From: JADKAV01 sp963732355
GTDB lineage: Bacteria; Actinomycetota; Actinomycetes; S36-B12; UBA10799
Direction of reading: 5' to 3'
Length of the DNA: 64,000 bases
NCBI GenBank assembly: GCA_963732355.1
Contig: CAVSZD010000006.1
Span: 1-64,000 of the forward strand
Shown: in pieces, positions 55,901 to 63,891 of the stretch
Numbering within the stretch: the stretch's first letter is position 1
How the letters are laid out: each line of letters begins with the position of its first letter
The notes under the pieces: model-generated
The model's database searches: none
Told to the model about the DNA's origin: nothing
Seen by the model: only the letters and a program-made list of their open reading frames with translations
Program-made: the position numbers and the translations under genes

Positions 55901-56217
55901 ACGCCGCCGGTGGCCAGTTGGACGAGGTACCGCTGGCCTGGCTGCACTGTACCCGCCAGCTGAGTCACGGGATTGCCGCTGAAGTTGCCGGTTCCCGCGG
56001 AACTCGCGTACTGCACGGACATGCCGGTCAAAGACACGTCCGTGGTGCCATGGTTGAACAACTCCACGAAATCGTGGGTGTACGTCGCGCCGGAGTTGCC
56101 GCCACCGCCGTAGACCTGACTGATGACCACGTCGGTGGAAACGGCCTGCGCCGGTGTGATCGGTGAGAACGGAATGACAAGTGCGAGTGCCCCGATGAAA
56201 GCGATTGAACCTGACAT
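52922..56217 (-). pseudogene. Large secreted nuclease (LTD + Ig-like + endonuclease/exonuclease/phosphatase + FN3 + basic tail), two frameshifts
   Basis: About 1095 residues when repaired. Signal peptide, lamin-tail domain (TDVVISQVYGGGGNSGATYT), Ig-like domain (VVSSTMPADGASMTPTANLT), OB-like region, then an ExeM-type EEP nuclease core (FRVGSVNASNYF, IIGLTEIEN, NHFRSKGAPC, VLLIGDFNSYTLEDP, with the closing GDHDPVLVGL in the last frame). FN3 and a basic C-terminal domain ending AVYVNGKRR finish the protein. Frames change near 53820 and 53660. ExeM relatives degrade extracellular DNA. Catalytic motifs are all present across frames. Confidence 0.8.
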
Positions 56218-56309
56218 GGCCCCTCCTCAAGGAACCGCACCGGGTGGAGTCGCAGCGCGGGTCCTCCCACTTACCACGGTACGCCTGTTTCGCCCGCAGA
56301 GAACCCGAC

Positions 56310-56385
56310 GTTGGGTGGGGTTCGTGCAGTTGGTTGATGCTCGTCGCGCGACAGACCTCAACCAACTACCCGAACGTCAACCAAC
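56310..56385. repeat. Intergenic palindrome, family C, copy 3
   Basis: 76 bp starting GTTGGGTGGGGTTCGTGCAG and ending ACGTCAACCAAC-like. The central arms (about 56326-56336 with 56358-56371) enclose a CGTCGCGCGACAG loop. Nearly identical to the reverse complement of copy 1. It ends five bases from the stop codon of the second RCC1 gene. Confidence 0.88.
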
Positions 56386-56390
56386 GGGTC

Positions 56391-58124
56391 TCAGCGCCGC
56401 TTCCCGTTCACGTACACCACCCGCGCGCTGAACGGTTCGGCCGTGTCCGTGCCCGCGGCGGTCAGCGTCACGCTCACCCGCCACTTCTTCCCCAGCGGCT
56501 TCACCAAGACCGCGCCACCTTTGCGCAGGACCTTGACCTTGCCCTTGGCCTTAACCTTCGCGGTCACCGGAACACCGGCCGAGGTCTTCGCGCCCTTCTT
56601 GACGATCACCGTCACGCCGCGCTTCTTCACGCGCTTAGGAACCTTGACTTTCTGCACTCCAAGGGGAGTCACAGCAGTTCGTGCCCCCGGCGAATCCCCC
56701 ACCGCGTTGCGTGCCACCACATCGAGCTCGTAGGCCGTGCCGTTCTGTAGTCCGGAGACCACACAACTGAGCCCGCTGGTCTCGCACCTCGCCCCTCCGG
56801 GCGAGGCGGTGACGACGTACCCCGTCACGGGCCGGCCGCCATCGTCGGCGGGAGGTTGCCATGAGACGACGGCTCGCGCGTCACCACGGGAGGCAGACGC
56901 GGCCTGCGGCGCACTGGGCCGGTCGGTCGTCAGGGCCAGCGCGTGCCCGTTCCCCAGAGCGAGCGCGATGACTTCCTTACCCTGGAAGGCAGGAACCTCT
57001 ACCGGGACGGTCGAATCCTGACCGGTGCCATTGTTGTTGCCTCTCCCCCAGCACAGCAGTTCAGCATCACCGACAGCACAGGTGAAGTAACTTCCCACCC
57101 TGATCCCCGTGACGGTTCGACCCGCCAGAGCACCGGACCGCTCCACCGCCACAGGTGTGGGGCGGTCGTCCGTCGTGCCGTCACCCACCTGTCCGAACTG
57201 GTTGTCACCCCAGCAGTAGGCGGCGCCATCAGCGAGCGCACAGGACGTGCGCAGTCCCGCACGCACCGCCGTGACGGTCTTGCCGGCCAACGCGCCGGAC
57301 ATGTCGACGGGCGCGAGGGCAGCCCTCGGCGCGAATGTGCCGTCCCCCAACTGGCCCTCGTTGTTCAGACCCCAGCAGTACGGCGCCCCATCTGCCACAA
57401 GGCAGCCATAGAGCAAACCGGCACTGATGGACGTGACGGTCTTACCGGTCAGATAACCACCCGGGTCCGGGACGGCGGTCGGCACGAGGGTGGGCACCAG
57501 GGAGAAGCCGTCGAATCGCTCACCCCAGCAGTAGGGAGTTCCATCAGCCAGCACGCAGCTCTCGGTGTCCCCGGTGGTGAGGGCCGTCACCTGCTTGCCT
57601 GCTAGGGCGCCCGTGATGTCCACGGCCACCGGGGTGAGGCGATTCGTCGTCGTCCCGTCGCCGACCTGCCCGGAGACATTGAGTCCCCAGCAGTACGGCT
57701 TGCCATCGGCGAGTGCGCACGTGTGTGCACCACCAGGACTGAACGATTGAATGGTCTTCCCGGCAAGAACCCCGGACCGTTCGACTGCGACAGGGGTGGG
57801 GCTGTTCGTCGTGGTTGCGTTACCGAGCTGGCCATAGGCGTTCAAGCCCCAGCAGTAAGGGTCGCCCTCAGCGACAACGCAGGACGTGAACGTGTCGGCG
57901 CTGATCGAGTCGATCCTCTTGCCCGAGACCACCCCTAGGTCCACCGGCGCCGGAAGGGGCTGTGCGACGGGGTTCAGTGATCCCATGAATCCGTAACCGA
58001 AGGGATCTGAGCCCCACGCCCACAGCGTTCCGCCATCGTTCGCGTGGGCAGGCGCAAGTCCGAAACCACTCATGACAAGCGCTGAGGACAGCGCCAGTCC
58101 CGTCACCCGTCGGGTTACTCTCAC
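56391..58124 (-). CDS. Secreted RCC1-repeat protein with FN3 and basic C-terminal domain (second of two)
   Basis: 577 residues with the same order of parts as the gene at 49158-50888: signal peptide (LALSSALVMSGFGLAPAHA), about seven Cys-paired RCC1 repeats (CVVAEGDPYCWGLNAYGQLG), FN3 (RPSAPQAASASRGDARAVVSW) and the basic domain KRVKKRGVTVIVKKGAKTSA ending VVYVNGKRR. The two are clear paralogues. Extracellular; ligand unknown. Confidence 0.88.
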   Translation of the reverse strand: MRVTRRVTGLALSSALVMSGFGLAPAHANDGGTLWAWGSDPFGYGFMGSLNPVAQPLPAPVDLGVVSGKRIDSISADTFTSCVVAEGDPYCWGLNAYGQLGNATTTNSPTPVAVERSGVLAGKTIQSFSPGGAHTCALADGKPYCWGLNVSGQVGDGTTTNRLTPVAVDITGALAGKQVTALTTGDTESCVLADGTPYCWGERFDGFSLVPTLVPTAVPDPGGYLTGKTVTSISAGLLYGCLVADGAPYCWGLNNEGQLGDGTFAPRAALAPVDMSGALAGKTVTAVRAGLRTSCALADGAAYCWGDNQFGQVGDGTTDDRPTPVAVERSGALAGRTVTGIRVGSYFTCAVGDAELLCWGRGNNNGTGQDSTVPVEVPAFQGKEVIALALGNGHALALTTDRPSAPQAASASRGDARAVVSWQPPADDGGRPVTGYVVTASPGGARCETSGLSCVVSGLQNGTAYELDVVARNAVGDSPGARTAVTPLGVQKVKVPKRVKKRGVTVIVKKGAKTSAGVPVTAKVKAKGKVKVLRKGGAVLVKPLGKKWRVSVTLTAAGTDTAEPFSARVVYVNGKRR

Positions 58125-58199
58125 CGGCGCCTCCCACCGCTCGAGGATTGCAGTCTAGGCGCAACGGGCAAGAGCCCATAGTCCACCGAATAGTCGACC

Positions 58200-59426
58200 C
58201 TAGCGCCGCTGCGGTGTCCCCCGATTCAGGTGCGCCATCGCCTCGGTCAGGCCCTCAGTGGTCAGCGCAAACATCTCGAACACCCGCCCGATCTCCTCGA
58301 TCGTCGTGCCCGTCCAGCGACTCAGGGGCTCGGGGTTGAGCCAGCAGGAATCCCGGAAATGGTCGTCGAGCATGTGCAACCACTCCAGCCCTGAAACCCG
58401 GGTGGAATCGGTGGCGCTCCACGGCCCGGCTTGGCCGAGTTCGTACGGGGCCATGAACGCATCCCCCACCATGATCAATTTGTAATGCGGCCCGCATTCG
58501 CGCAGCAGGTCGTGCACCCACGTCGGCTCGGTGAACCGGTCGGTGCCGTAGACCTTGCCGTACACACAGTTGTGGAAGTAGTAGGTGCGCAGTTCCTTGA
58601 AATGCGTCGCCTTCTTCGTCGCGCTGAAGAGCTGGCTCATCAACTGCGTGTACGGGAACATCGAGCCGCCGACGTCGATCATCAGGATCACGTGGGTGTT
58701 GGGTTTGCTGGGCGGGCGCGTGACGACCTCGATCTCGCCGGCGTTACGTGCTGTCTCGTCGATGGTCGCGTCGATGTCGAGTTCGACCTGCGCACCCTCG
58801 CGCACGAACGCCCGCAACCGGCGCAGCGCGACCTCCATCTGCCGGATGTCCAGCGTCACGTCGGAACGGTAAGGCCGGTAGTTGCGCGCGTCGGCGATGC
58901 GAACCGCTGCCCGGCCACCGCCGGAACTGCCCGTGCTCAAGCCGGCTTGGGCAACCCCACCCTGCCCCAATGGGGACTTCCCGCCTGTGCCGATCCAATA
59001 GGGACCGCCGTCGTGGCGTTCGGTCTGTTCAAGCTTGCGCTGCTCGAACATCTCCAGCAGTTCGGCCAGGTCGGGCACCTCTTCGCTGTTCTCGCTGAAC
59101 CGCACGTTCTGCTCGTCGAGCCACTCGCGCAGTTGCGCGGTGAGCGAGGTGTCCCAGTCCAGGTCCCCGTACTCAGCGAGGAAAGCGCGGTCGAACGCGT
59201 CCAGATGGCCCTCGTGGTGGATCAGCGTGGCGCGCGCGGCGTAATAGAAACCGCGGACCGTGTGGTCGTGGGCGCCGGCCTTGAGCGCCGCGGACAGAGC
59301 GAGCGCCTCCGTGATGCCGACAGCAACGTCTTGCTTGCGCAGCCGGTAGAGCAGGCCGAGGAAGAAAGGCGCGGGGTTTTGGTGAGGATCTGACACCTCA
59401 CGTGTCACTTCTTCACCAGAAGGCAT
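58200..59426 (-). CDS. VWA domain-containing protein (CoxE-like)
   Basis: 408 residues. The C-terminal half is a von Willebrand A domain with the MIDAS-like MIDVGGSMFPYTQLMSQLF; the N-terminal half is helical (ALALSAALKAGAHD, AELLEMFEQRKLEQTE). Such proteins pair with MoxR ATPases in metal-centre assembly or stress responses. ATG at 59426 overlaps the ATPase stop codon (TGATG), but the first 13 or so residues are encoded by a family D palindrome. GTG at 59396 inside it is an alternative native start. Confidence 0.86.
   Translation of the reverse strand: MPSGEEVTREVSDPHQNPAPFFLGLLYRLRKQDVAVGITEALALSAALKAGAHDHTVRGFYYAARATLIHHEGHLDAFDRAFLAEYGDLDWDTSLTAQLREWLDEQNVRFSENSEEVPDLAELLEMFEQRKLEQTERHDGGPYWIGTGGKSPLGQGGVAQAGLSTGSSGGGRAAVRIADARNYRPYRSDVTLDIRQMEVALRRLRAFVREGAQVELDIDATIDETARNAGEIEVVTRPPSKPNTHVILMIDVGGSMFPYTQLMSQLFSATKKATHFKELRTYYFHNCVYGKVYGTDRFTEPTWVHDLLRECGPHYKLIMVGDAFMAPYELGQAGPWSATDSTRVSGLEWLHMLDDHFRDSCWLNPEPLSRWTGTTIEEIGRVFEMFALTTEGLTEAMAHLNRGTPQRR
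59375..59423. repeat. Palindrome family D, copy 3, inside a coding sequence
   Basis: On the minus strand it carries the same CCTTCTGGTGAAGAAGTG arm and ACACGTGAGG loop as copy 1. The second arm is diverged (TCCTCACCAAAAC). In frame it encodes PSGEEVTREV at the N-terminus of the VWA protein. Confidence 0.82.
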
Positions 59427-60241
59427 CAGAACCGCCGCGTTGACCGACTGTGGAACGCCTCGATGTCCTGCTCCTTCTTCAGCAGCGTGCCGAGGAAGGG
59501 CATCTCGTCACCAAGTTCCACCTCGCCGATGCCCGCGGTCTGCAGCATCGCGATCCAGTCGACCAGTTCGCTGGTGCTCGGTGGTTTGCGGATCCGGTCC
59601 ATGCCCCGCACGGCGAAGAACGCGCTCAGCGCCTGCTCGAGCAGATCCTGGTCAAGGCCTGGGTGGTGAACCCCGACAATACGCGCCATGAGATCGCGGT
59701 CGGGGAAGTCGATGTAGTGGAAGATGCACCGGCGCAGGAACGCGTCGGGCAGTTCCTTCTCGGCGTTGCTGGTGATGATGACCACCGGGCGGTGCGTCGC
59801 CGCAACCTCGTCGCCAGTCTCCATCACCGCGAACCGCATCCGGTCGAGCTCGTGCAGCAGGTCGTTGGGGAACTCGATGTCGGCCTTGTCGATCTCGTCG
59901 ATGAGCAGCACCACGCGCTCCGGCGACTGGAACGCGCGGCCCAGCGCCCCCATGTGGATGTACTCACGGATGTCGCGCACGTCGTGGTCGCCGAAGCGGG
60001 AGTCGTACAACCGCTGCACCGTGTCGTAGTGGTACAGCCCCTCCTGCGCACGGGTGGTGCTCTTGACGTGCCAGGTGATCAGCGGCATCCCGAGCGCCTG
60101 CGCCACGGCTTCGGCAAGCAGGGTCTTGCCAGTGCCCGGTTCGCCGCGCACCAGCAACGGTTTCTCCAGCACCAGTGCGCAACGCACTGCGGCTTCGAGG
60201 GCGGGATTGGTCAAGTAGGCGTCGGTGCCGGAGAACTCCAC
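59426..60241 (-). CDS. MoxR-type AAA+ ATPase
   Basis: 271 residues: Walker A VRGEPGTGKTLLAEAVAQ, Walker B VVLLIDEIDKADIEFPNDLL, sensor TSNAEKELPDAFLRRC, consistent with MoxR/CoxD chaperone ATPases. GTG at 60241 follows TACGCT by seven bases. The gene is directly upstream of and coupled to the VWA gene, the standard MoxR-VWA pair. The client enzyme is not evident in the window. Confidence 0.88.
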   Translation of the reverse strand: MEFSGTDAYLTNPALEAAVRCALVLEKPLLVRGEPGTGKTLLAEAVAQALGMPLITWHVKSTTRAQEGLYHYDTVQRLYDSRFGDHDVRDIREYIHMGALGRAFQSPERVVLLIDEIDKADIEFPNDLLHELDRMRFAVMETGDEVAATHRPVVIITSNAEKELPDAFLRRCIFHYIDFPDRDLMARIVGVHHPGLDQDLLEQALSAFFAVRGMDRIRKPPSTSELVDWIAMLQTAGIGEVELGDEMPFLGTLLKKEQDIEAFHSRSTRRF

Positions 60242-60248
60242 ACCCCTG

Positions 60249-60254
60249 AGCGTA
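60249..60254 (-). promoter_or_regulatory. -10 hexamer TACGCT of a putative leaderless promoter
   Basis: TACGCT on the minus strand, seven bases before the ATPase GTG at 60241. Confidence 0.4.
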
Positions 60255-60288
60255 CGGAACTGGTTGTGGCGGCCGTGCCCCAACCAGT

Positions 60289-61068
60289 TCAGTACTCCAG
60301 CCCGTCGAACACACCCGTGAGCCCGGTCTCGCCCGGCGGCCAGGCCACGACGTAGTGTTCCTGACTCACCGAGCGGCGCCACTGCTCGTCCGTGCGGCCG
60401 AGCCGGCCGATGACGTGAGCCTGCGTTTGATGCTCGCGCAACCCGGCCACGATCCGGTCGGCCACCGAGGATGCGTCCACCACCAGGCCGATCTGGTCGT
60501 CGGGAACCCCACGCAGGTCGTAGACGCGGGTGGGGTCCCACGCGGGCAGACCCTCGCGTACCCGCCGGGCGTTCCATCGCTGGAAGACCGACTCCGGCAT
60601 CGCACCGTGAACCAACCGACGAAAGCCCGGGCCGGTGCCGCGCAGCTGGTGGAACGCGGCGTCGGTGGCCGCGCCGATCGCGATGTGATCGGGGTGCCCG
60701 GTCATGCCGTCCGGCCCGAATGTCCCGACCACATCCGGGCGCTCCTGGGCGAGGATCTCGACGATGTCGCGGGTCAACACGGGCAGGCCCACCTCAGCCA
60801 GGGAACCGTCCTCGTAACCGAGCCACTCGTGGCGATCGGGGACACGGCCCAGCGCTTGCCAGGCCCGCTCGTCCTCCCGCCGCCTTTGCTCCCCCAGGCC
60901 CGCCGGTCCCACCGCGACCCCAGGCGCCACTTCCCCACCGCCACCGTCCGTGGCGTGGATGAGCACGTAGCGGAACTGCGGATCGTTGGCATGCAACGCC
61001 ACCGTGCCGGCTACTCCGTACGCGTCGTCGTCGGGGTGCGCCACCACCAAGGCCAGGGTCCGTCGCAT
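60289..61068 (-). CDS. PIG-L/LmbE family deacetylase
   Basis: 259 residues with the zinc motif VVAHPDDDAYGV near the N-terminus and the later MTGHPDHIAIG, as in MshB, Mca and LmbE-type N-acetyl-sugar or amide deacetylases. Residues such as HATDGGGGEV also fit. The sequence is compatible with a mycothiol-related or antibiotic-related deacetylase, but the substrate is not determined. ATG at 61068; GATACT ends seven bases upstream. Confidence 0.85.
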   Translation of the reverse strand: MRRTLALVVAHPDDDAYGVAGTVALHANDPQFRYVLIHATDGGGGEVAPGVAVGPAGLGEQRRREDERAWQALGRVPDRHEWLGYEDGSLAEVGLPVLTRDIVEILAQERPDVVGTFGPDGMTGHPDHIAIGAATDAAFHQLRGTGPGFRRLVHGAMPESVFQRWNARRVREGLPAWDPTRVYDLRGVPDDQIGLVVDASSVADRIVAGLREHQTQAHVIGRLGRTDEQWRRSVSQEHYVVAWPPGETGLTGVFDGLEY

Positions 61069-61147
61069 GGCCTCGAGTATCGCCGGATCACACCGGCGTT
61101 CGCATGATCCGCAGCCGCTCGACCTGCCGCCGCCGCCGACTGCGGCC

Positions 61148-61153
61148 TAAACT
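61148..61153 (+). promoter_or_regulatory. -10 hexamer TAAACT of a putative leaderless promoter
   Basis: TAAACT, six bases, then the GTG of the WS/DGAT-like gene at 61160. Confidence 0.45.
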
Positions 61154-61159
61154 CTCGCC

Positions 61160-62557
61160 GTGAGCGAACGCAGACTCTCCCCCGCCGATGCCGCCTGGTT
61201 ATACAGCGAGTGGGACAAGAACAACCAGACCGTCTCAGCGTTGATGTGGCTGGATCGCGAAATCGACCCGCAGGACTACATCGACCTCGTGCAGGAACGA
61301 CTCGTCGACAAGTACCCCACATTCAGCCAGCGGATCCGCAAGTCCCGCAACCCGCTGATGATGCCGCACTGGGAGGACGATCCGGACTTCGACATCGCCA
61401 ACCACGTCGAGGTCCTGCAACTGCCAGAGCCGGGAACCCACGAGCAGTTGGCCGCGTTGATCTCCAGCCAGCGCGGTGAGTTGCTGAACCGCGACCGGCC
61501 GCTGTGGAAGATGTTCGTGATCCAGGGCTACAACGGCAACACCACAGCCATCCATGGCCGCATCCAGCACAGCATCGCCGACGGTTGGGCTCTGGTCAGG
61601 CTGGTCTTGTCCTTGTGCGACGACCATGGGTCACTGGAGCGGCCCAAGACCGTGGACAAGCAGCGCACCCGCAAACGGGACGTGGTGGCCAAAGTCGCCG
61701 CCCCCGTGGTCGACGTGGCGCGCAACCCCTCCGACGCACTTGAGATCGCGCTGTACCCGAAGCGATTCGTCGAGTTCGGCAGCGAAACCGCCGCGGACAC
61801 CGCGGAGGCGTCCAAGAACGCAATGGAGTTCCTCTTCTCGCCGCGTCCGGGTAAGACCGTCCTGCACGGTTCAGTCACCGGAACGAAGCTGGTCGACTGG
61901 ATCGACCCGATCCCGCTGGAACCGATCAAGGACATCGGGCGTGCGCTGGGAGCGACCATCAACGACGTGCTTCTGGCCGTGCTGACCAACGCCCTGCGCA
62001 AGTACTTGACCGAGAAGGACGACCTGACCGTCGACGACCTCTTCACCTCCGTTCCCGTGAGCCTGCGACGCCCGGGTGCACCTCTGCCGCGCAATCTCGG
62101 AAACCGGTTCGGCGTGGTGCCGGTCCTGCTTCCCGTCTCGATCGAGGACCCCGTCGAGCAGTTGCACGAGATCAAGCGCCGCCTTGACGATCTGAAGTCG
62201 TCGCAGATGCCCGTGGTCTCGTTCGGCCTGGTCTCAGCAGTGGCCCTGGCCACGCCCGACGTCGCACAAGTGATCCACAAGATCAACCAGGATCACTCGA
62301 TCGGAGTCACCACCAACGTCCCCGGCCCGCGTCACGAGATCTATGTCGCCGGCGGCAAGGTCCTGGGCATGTGGGGAATGGGCGGGCTGAGCGGCAACAT
62401 GAACCTCTCCTTCGGGATCTTCACGCTCAACGGCGAACTCAACTTCTCGGTGCACAGCGATGCCGGGATCACCGACGACCCCGAACGGATCCTGGAACTC
62501 TTCTTGGAGTCGATCGAGGAGCTCAAGGCAGAGGTGCTCGATGCCGGGGTTCGCTGA
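61160..62557 (+). CDS. WS/DGAT-like acyltransferase
   Basis: 465 residues of the wax ester synthase/diacylglycerol acyltransferase family: early LSPADAAWLYSEWDKNN, a NRDRPLWKMFVIQG segment, and C-terminal DLFTSVPVSLRRPG and TTNVPGPRHEIYVAG. The usual catalytic HHxxxDG motif appears as QHSIADG, with Gln in place of the first His; the second, catalytic, His is kept. Members make storage lipids or are involved in other acyl transfers. It overlaps the PPOX-like gene by 17 bases. Confidence 0.83.
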   Translation: MSERRLSPADAAWLYSEWDKNNQTVSALMWLDREIDPQDYIDLVQERLVDKYPTFSQRIRKSRNPLMMPHWEDDPDFDIANHVEVLQLPEPGTHEQLAALISSQRGELLNRDRPLWKMFVIQGYNGNTTAIHGRIQHSIADGWALVRLVLSLCDDHGSLERPKTVDKQRTRKRDVVAKVAAPVVDVARNPSDALEIALYPKRFVEFGSETAADTAEASKNAMEFLFSPRPGKTVLHGSVTGTKLVDWIDPIPLEPIKDIGRALGATINDVLLAVLTNALRKYLTEKDDLTVDDLFTSVPVSLRRPGAPLPRNLGNRFGVVPVLLPVSIEDPVEQLHEIKRRLDDLKSSQMPVVSFGLVSAVALATPDVAQVIHKINQDHSIGVTTNVPGPRHEIYVAGGKVLGMWGMGGLSGNMNLSFGIFTLNGELNFSVHSDAGITDDPERILELFLESIEELKAEVLDAGVR

Positions 62558-62996
62558 CTTCGCAGCAGAGGATCCGGAACTTGCCGCTGATGTGCGGGCC
62601 GCGTTCGCGGTGGCCAAGCACGCTACGATCGCGACGCTGCGCGCCGACGGGGCACCGCGGATCAGCGGGACTGAGGTCGAGTTCGCCGACGGGGAGGTCT
62701 TCATCGGCACGCCTGCCGATGCCCGCAAAGCGGTGGACATGCTGCGCGACCCGCGGGTTGCGATCCACAGCCCAACGCGCGATCCCGTGTCGCCGACCGA
62801 GTGGGCCGGCGAGGCGAAGATGTCCGGCGTCGCGGTCCAGGTTGACTCGCCAGCGGACTACCCGCCGGACAGTCTGCGCTTCCGCATAGACCTGAGCTCC
62901 GCGGTGTTCACCGGGCTGACCGACGAGACGCCGCCCCGGCTGCGGATCAGGTTGTGGCGCCCGGCCAGAGCCACGGAGACGATGTTCCGGGCGTGA
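62541..62996 (+). CDS. Pyridoxamine 5'-phosphate oxidase-like flavoprotein
   Basis: 151 residues with the split-barrel fold pattern HATIATLRADGAPRISGTEV and FADGEVFIGT, then KAVDMLRDPRVAIHSP, typical of PPOX-like FMN or F420 proteins in actinobacteria. ATG at 62541 lies within the end of the WS/DGAT gene, so the two are coupled. Cofactor and substrate unknown. Confidence 0.8.
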   Translation: MPGFADFAAEDPELAADVRAAFAVAKHATIATLRADGAPRISGTEVEFADGEVFIGTPADARKAVDMLRDPRVAIHSPTRDPVSPTEWAGEAKMSGVAVQVDSPADYPPDSLRFRIDLSSAVFTGLTDETPPRLRIRLWRPARATETMFRA

Positions 62997-63012
62997 GACC
63001 CGCCCTCACGCC
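62990..63012. terminator. Bidirectional terminator hairpin over two stop codons
   Basis: GGCGTGAG (62990-62997) pairs with CTCACGCC (63005-63012) across seven bases. The stem includes the PPOX-like stop codon (62996) and the dehalogenase stop region (63006) of the converging genes. Confidence 0.5.
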
Positions 63013-63878
63013 AACCCCCACGACTCCAACGCCGCCCGGGCCACGGGTTCGCCGTGTTCCTGCACGAAGTGTCCGGCCTCCAGCAGCATCGGCTCCGGGC
63101 AGCCCTTGATCACCTGACGCATCCGTTCCATCACCTTCGGCCCGAGCACCGGGTCCAGCGTCCCCACGGCCATGAACGACTGCCCCTCGAACTGCGTGGC
63201 CCACCACATGGCCGCCGCGCGCGACACCTCAACCCCATCGGCGTCCTCGGTCGTCGGCACAAGGGCGGGGAAGCGCCGAACCCCGGCCTTGTAACGCGCG
63301 TCCGGGAACGGCGCGTCATAGGCGGCTACCTCCTCGGGTGTCAGGCTCGGCTCCGAGCGCGCCATCAACTCCCCCACGTTGAAGTCCGGCGTGTTCGCCA
63401 CATAGTCCCGCCAGGCCAGGAAGCCCTTACCGGGCGTGGTCCCGACACCCAAGCCGGTGTTCATGATCAGCAGCCGTGCCACGAGATCCGGATGGCTCAC
63501 GGGCAGGGTCAAACCGAGAAGGCCACCCCAGTCCTGGACCACCAGCGTCACGCGCTGCAGGTCCAATGCGTCCACAAACCGCTGCATCGAGGAGTAGTGG
63601 AAGTCCCAGGTGTAGTCGGCGTCGTTGACCGGTTTGTCGCTGCGGCCGAAACCGAACCAGTCGGGGGCCACCACCCGCATGCCCGCTTCGAGGAACACCG
63701 GGATCATCTTGCGGTAGAGGTAACTCCACGTCGGCTCCCCGTGCAGGCACAGGACAACCTCTCCCTCACCCTCGTCGAGGTAGGCCATGCGCAGGCCCTC
63801 AATCTCCACATACTTGGGCTCCCACCCGAAGCCGGGCAGGTTGTCGAAACGGTCTTCGGGGGTGCGCAGGATCTCCAT
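63006..63878 (-). CDS. Haloalkane dehalogenase (HLD-I, DhlA-like)
   Basis: 290 residues, alpha/beta-hydrolase fold. HGEPTWSYLYRKM (residues 46-58) with oxyanion/halide Glu48, nucleophile Asp116 and halide-stabilising Trp117 in VVQDWGGLLGL, acid Asp in GTLDPVLG and base His in EAGHFVQEHG. The pattern, including the HGEPTW segment, matches the DhlA-type subfamily rather than simple esterases, whose nucleophile is Ser. It hydrolyses a carbon-halogen bond to the alcohol. ATG at 63878 is seven bases after TAGCGT. The natural substrate is unknown. Confidence 0.85.
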   Translation of the reverse strand: MEILRTPEDRFDNLPGFGWEPKYVEIEGLRMAYLDEGEGEVVLCLHGEPTWSYLYRKMIPVFLEAGMRVVAPDWFGFGRSDKPVNDADYTWDFHYSSMQRFVDALDLQRVTLVVQDWGGLLGLTLPVSHPDLVARLLIMNTGLGVGTTPGKGFLAWRDYVANTPDFNVGELMARSEPSLTPEEVAAYDAPFPDARYKAGVRRFPALVPTTEDADGVEVSRAAAMWWATQFEGQSFMAVGTLDPVLGPKVMERMRQVIKGCPEPMLLEAGHFVQEHGEPVARAALESWGLA

Positions 63879-63885
63879 GGGCCTG

Positions 63886-63891
63886 ACGCTA
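63886..63891 (-). promoter_or_regulatory. -10 hexamer TAGCGT of a putative leaderless promoter
   Basis: TAGCGT on the minus strand, seven bases before the dehalogenase ATG at 63878. The remaining 63892-64000 shows no gene. Confidence 0.4.
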
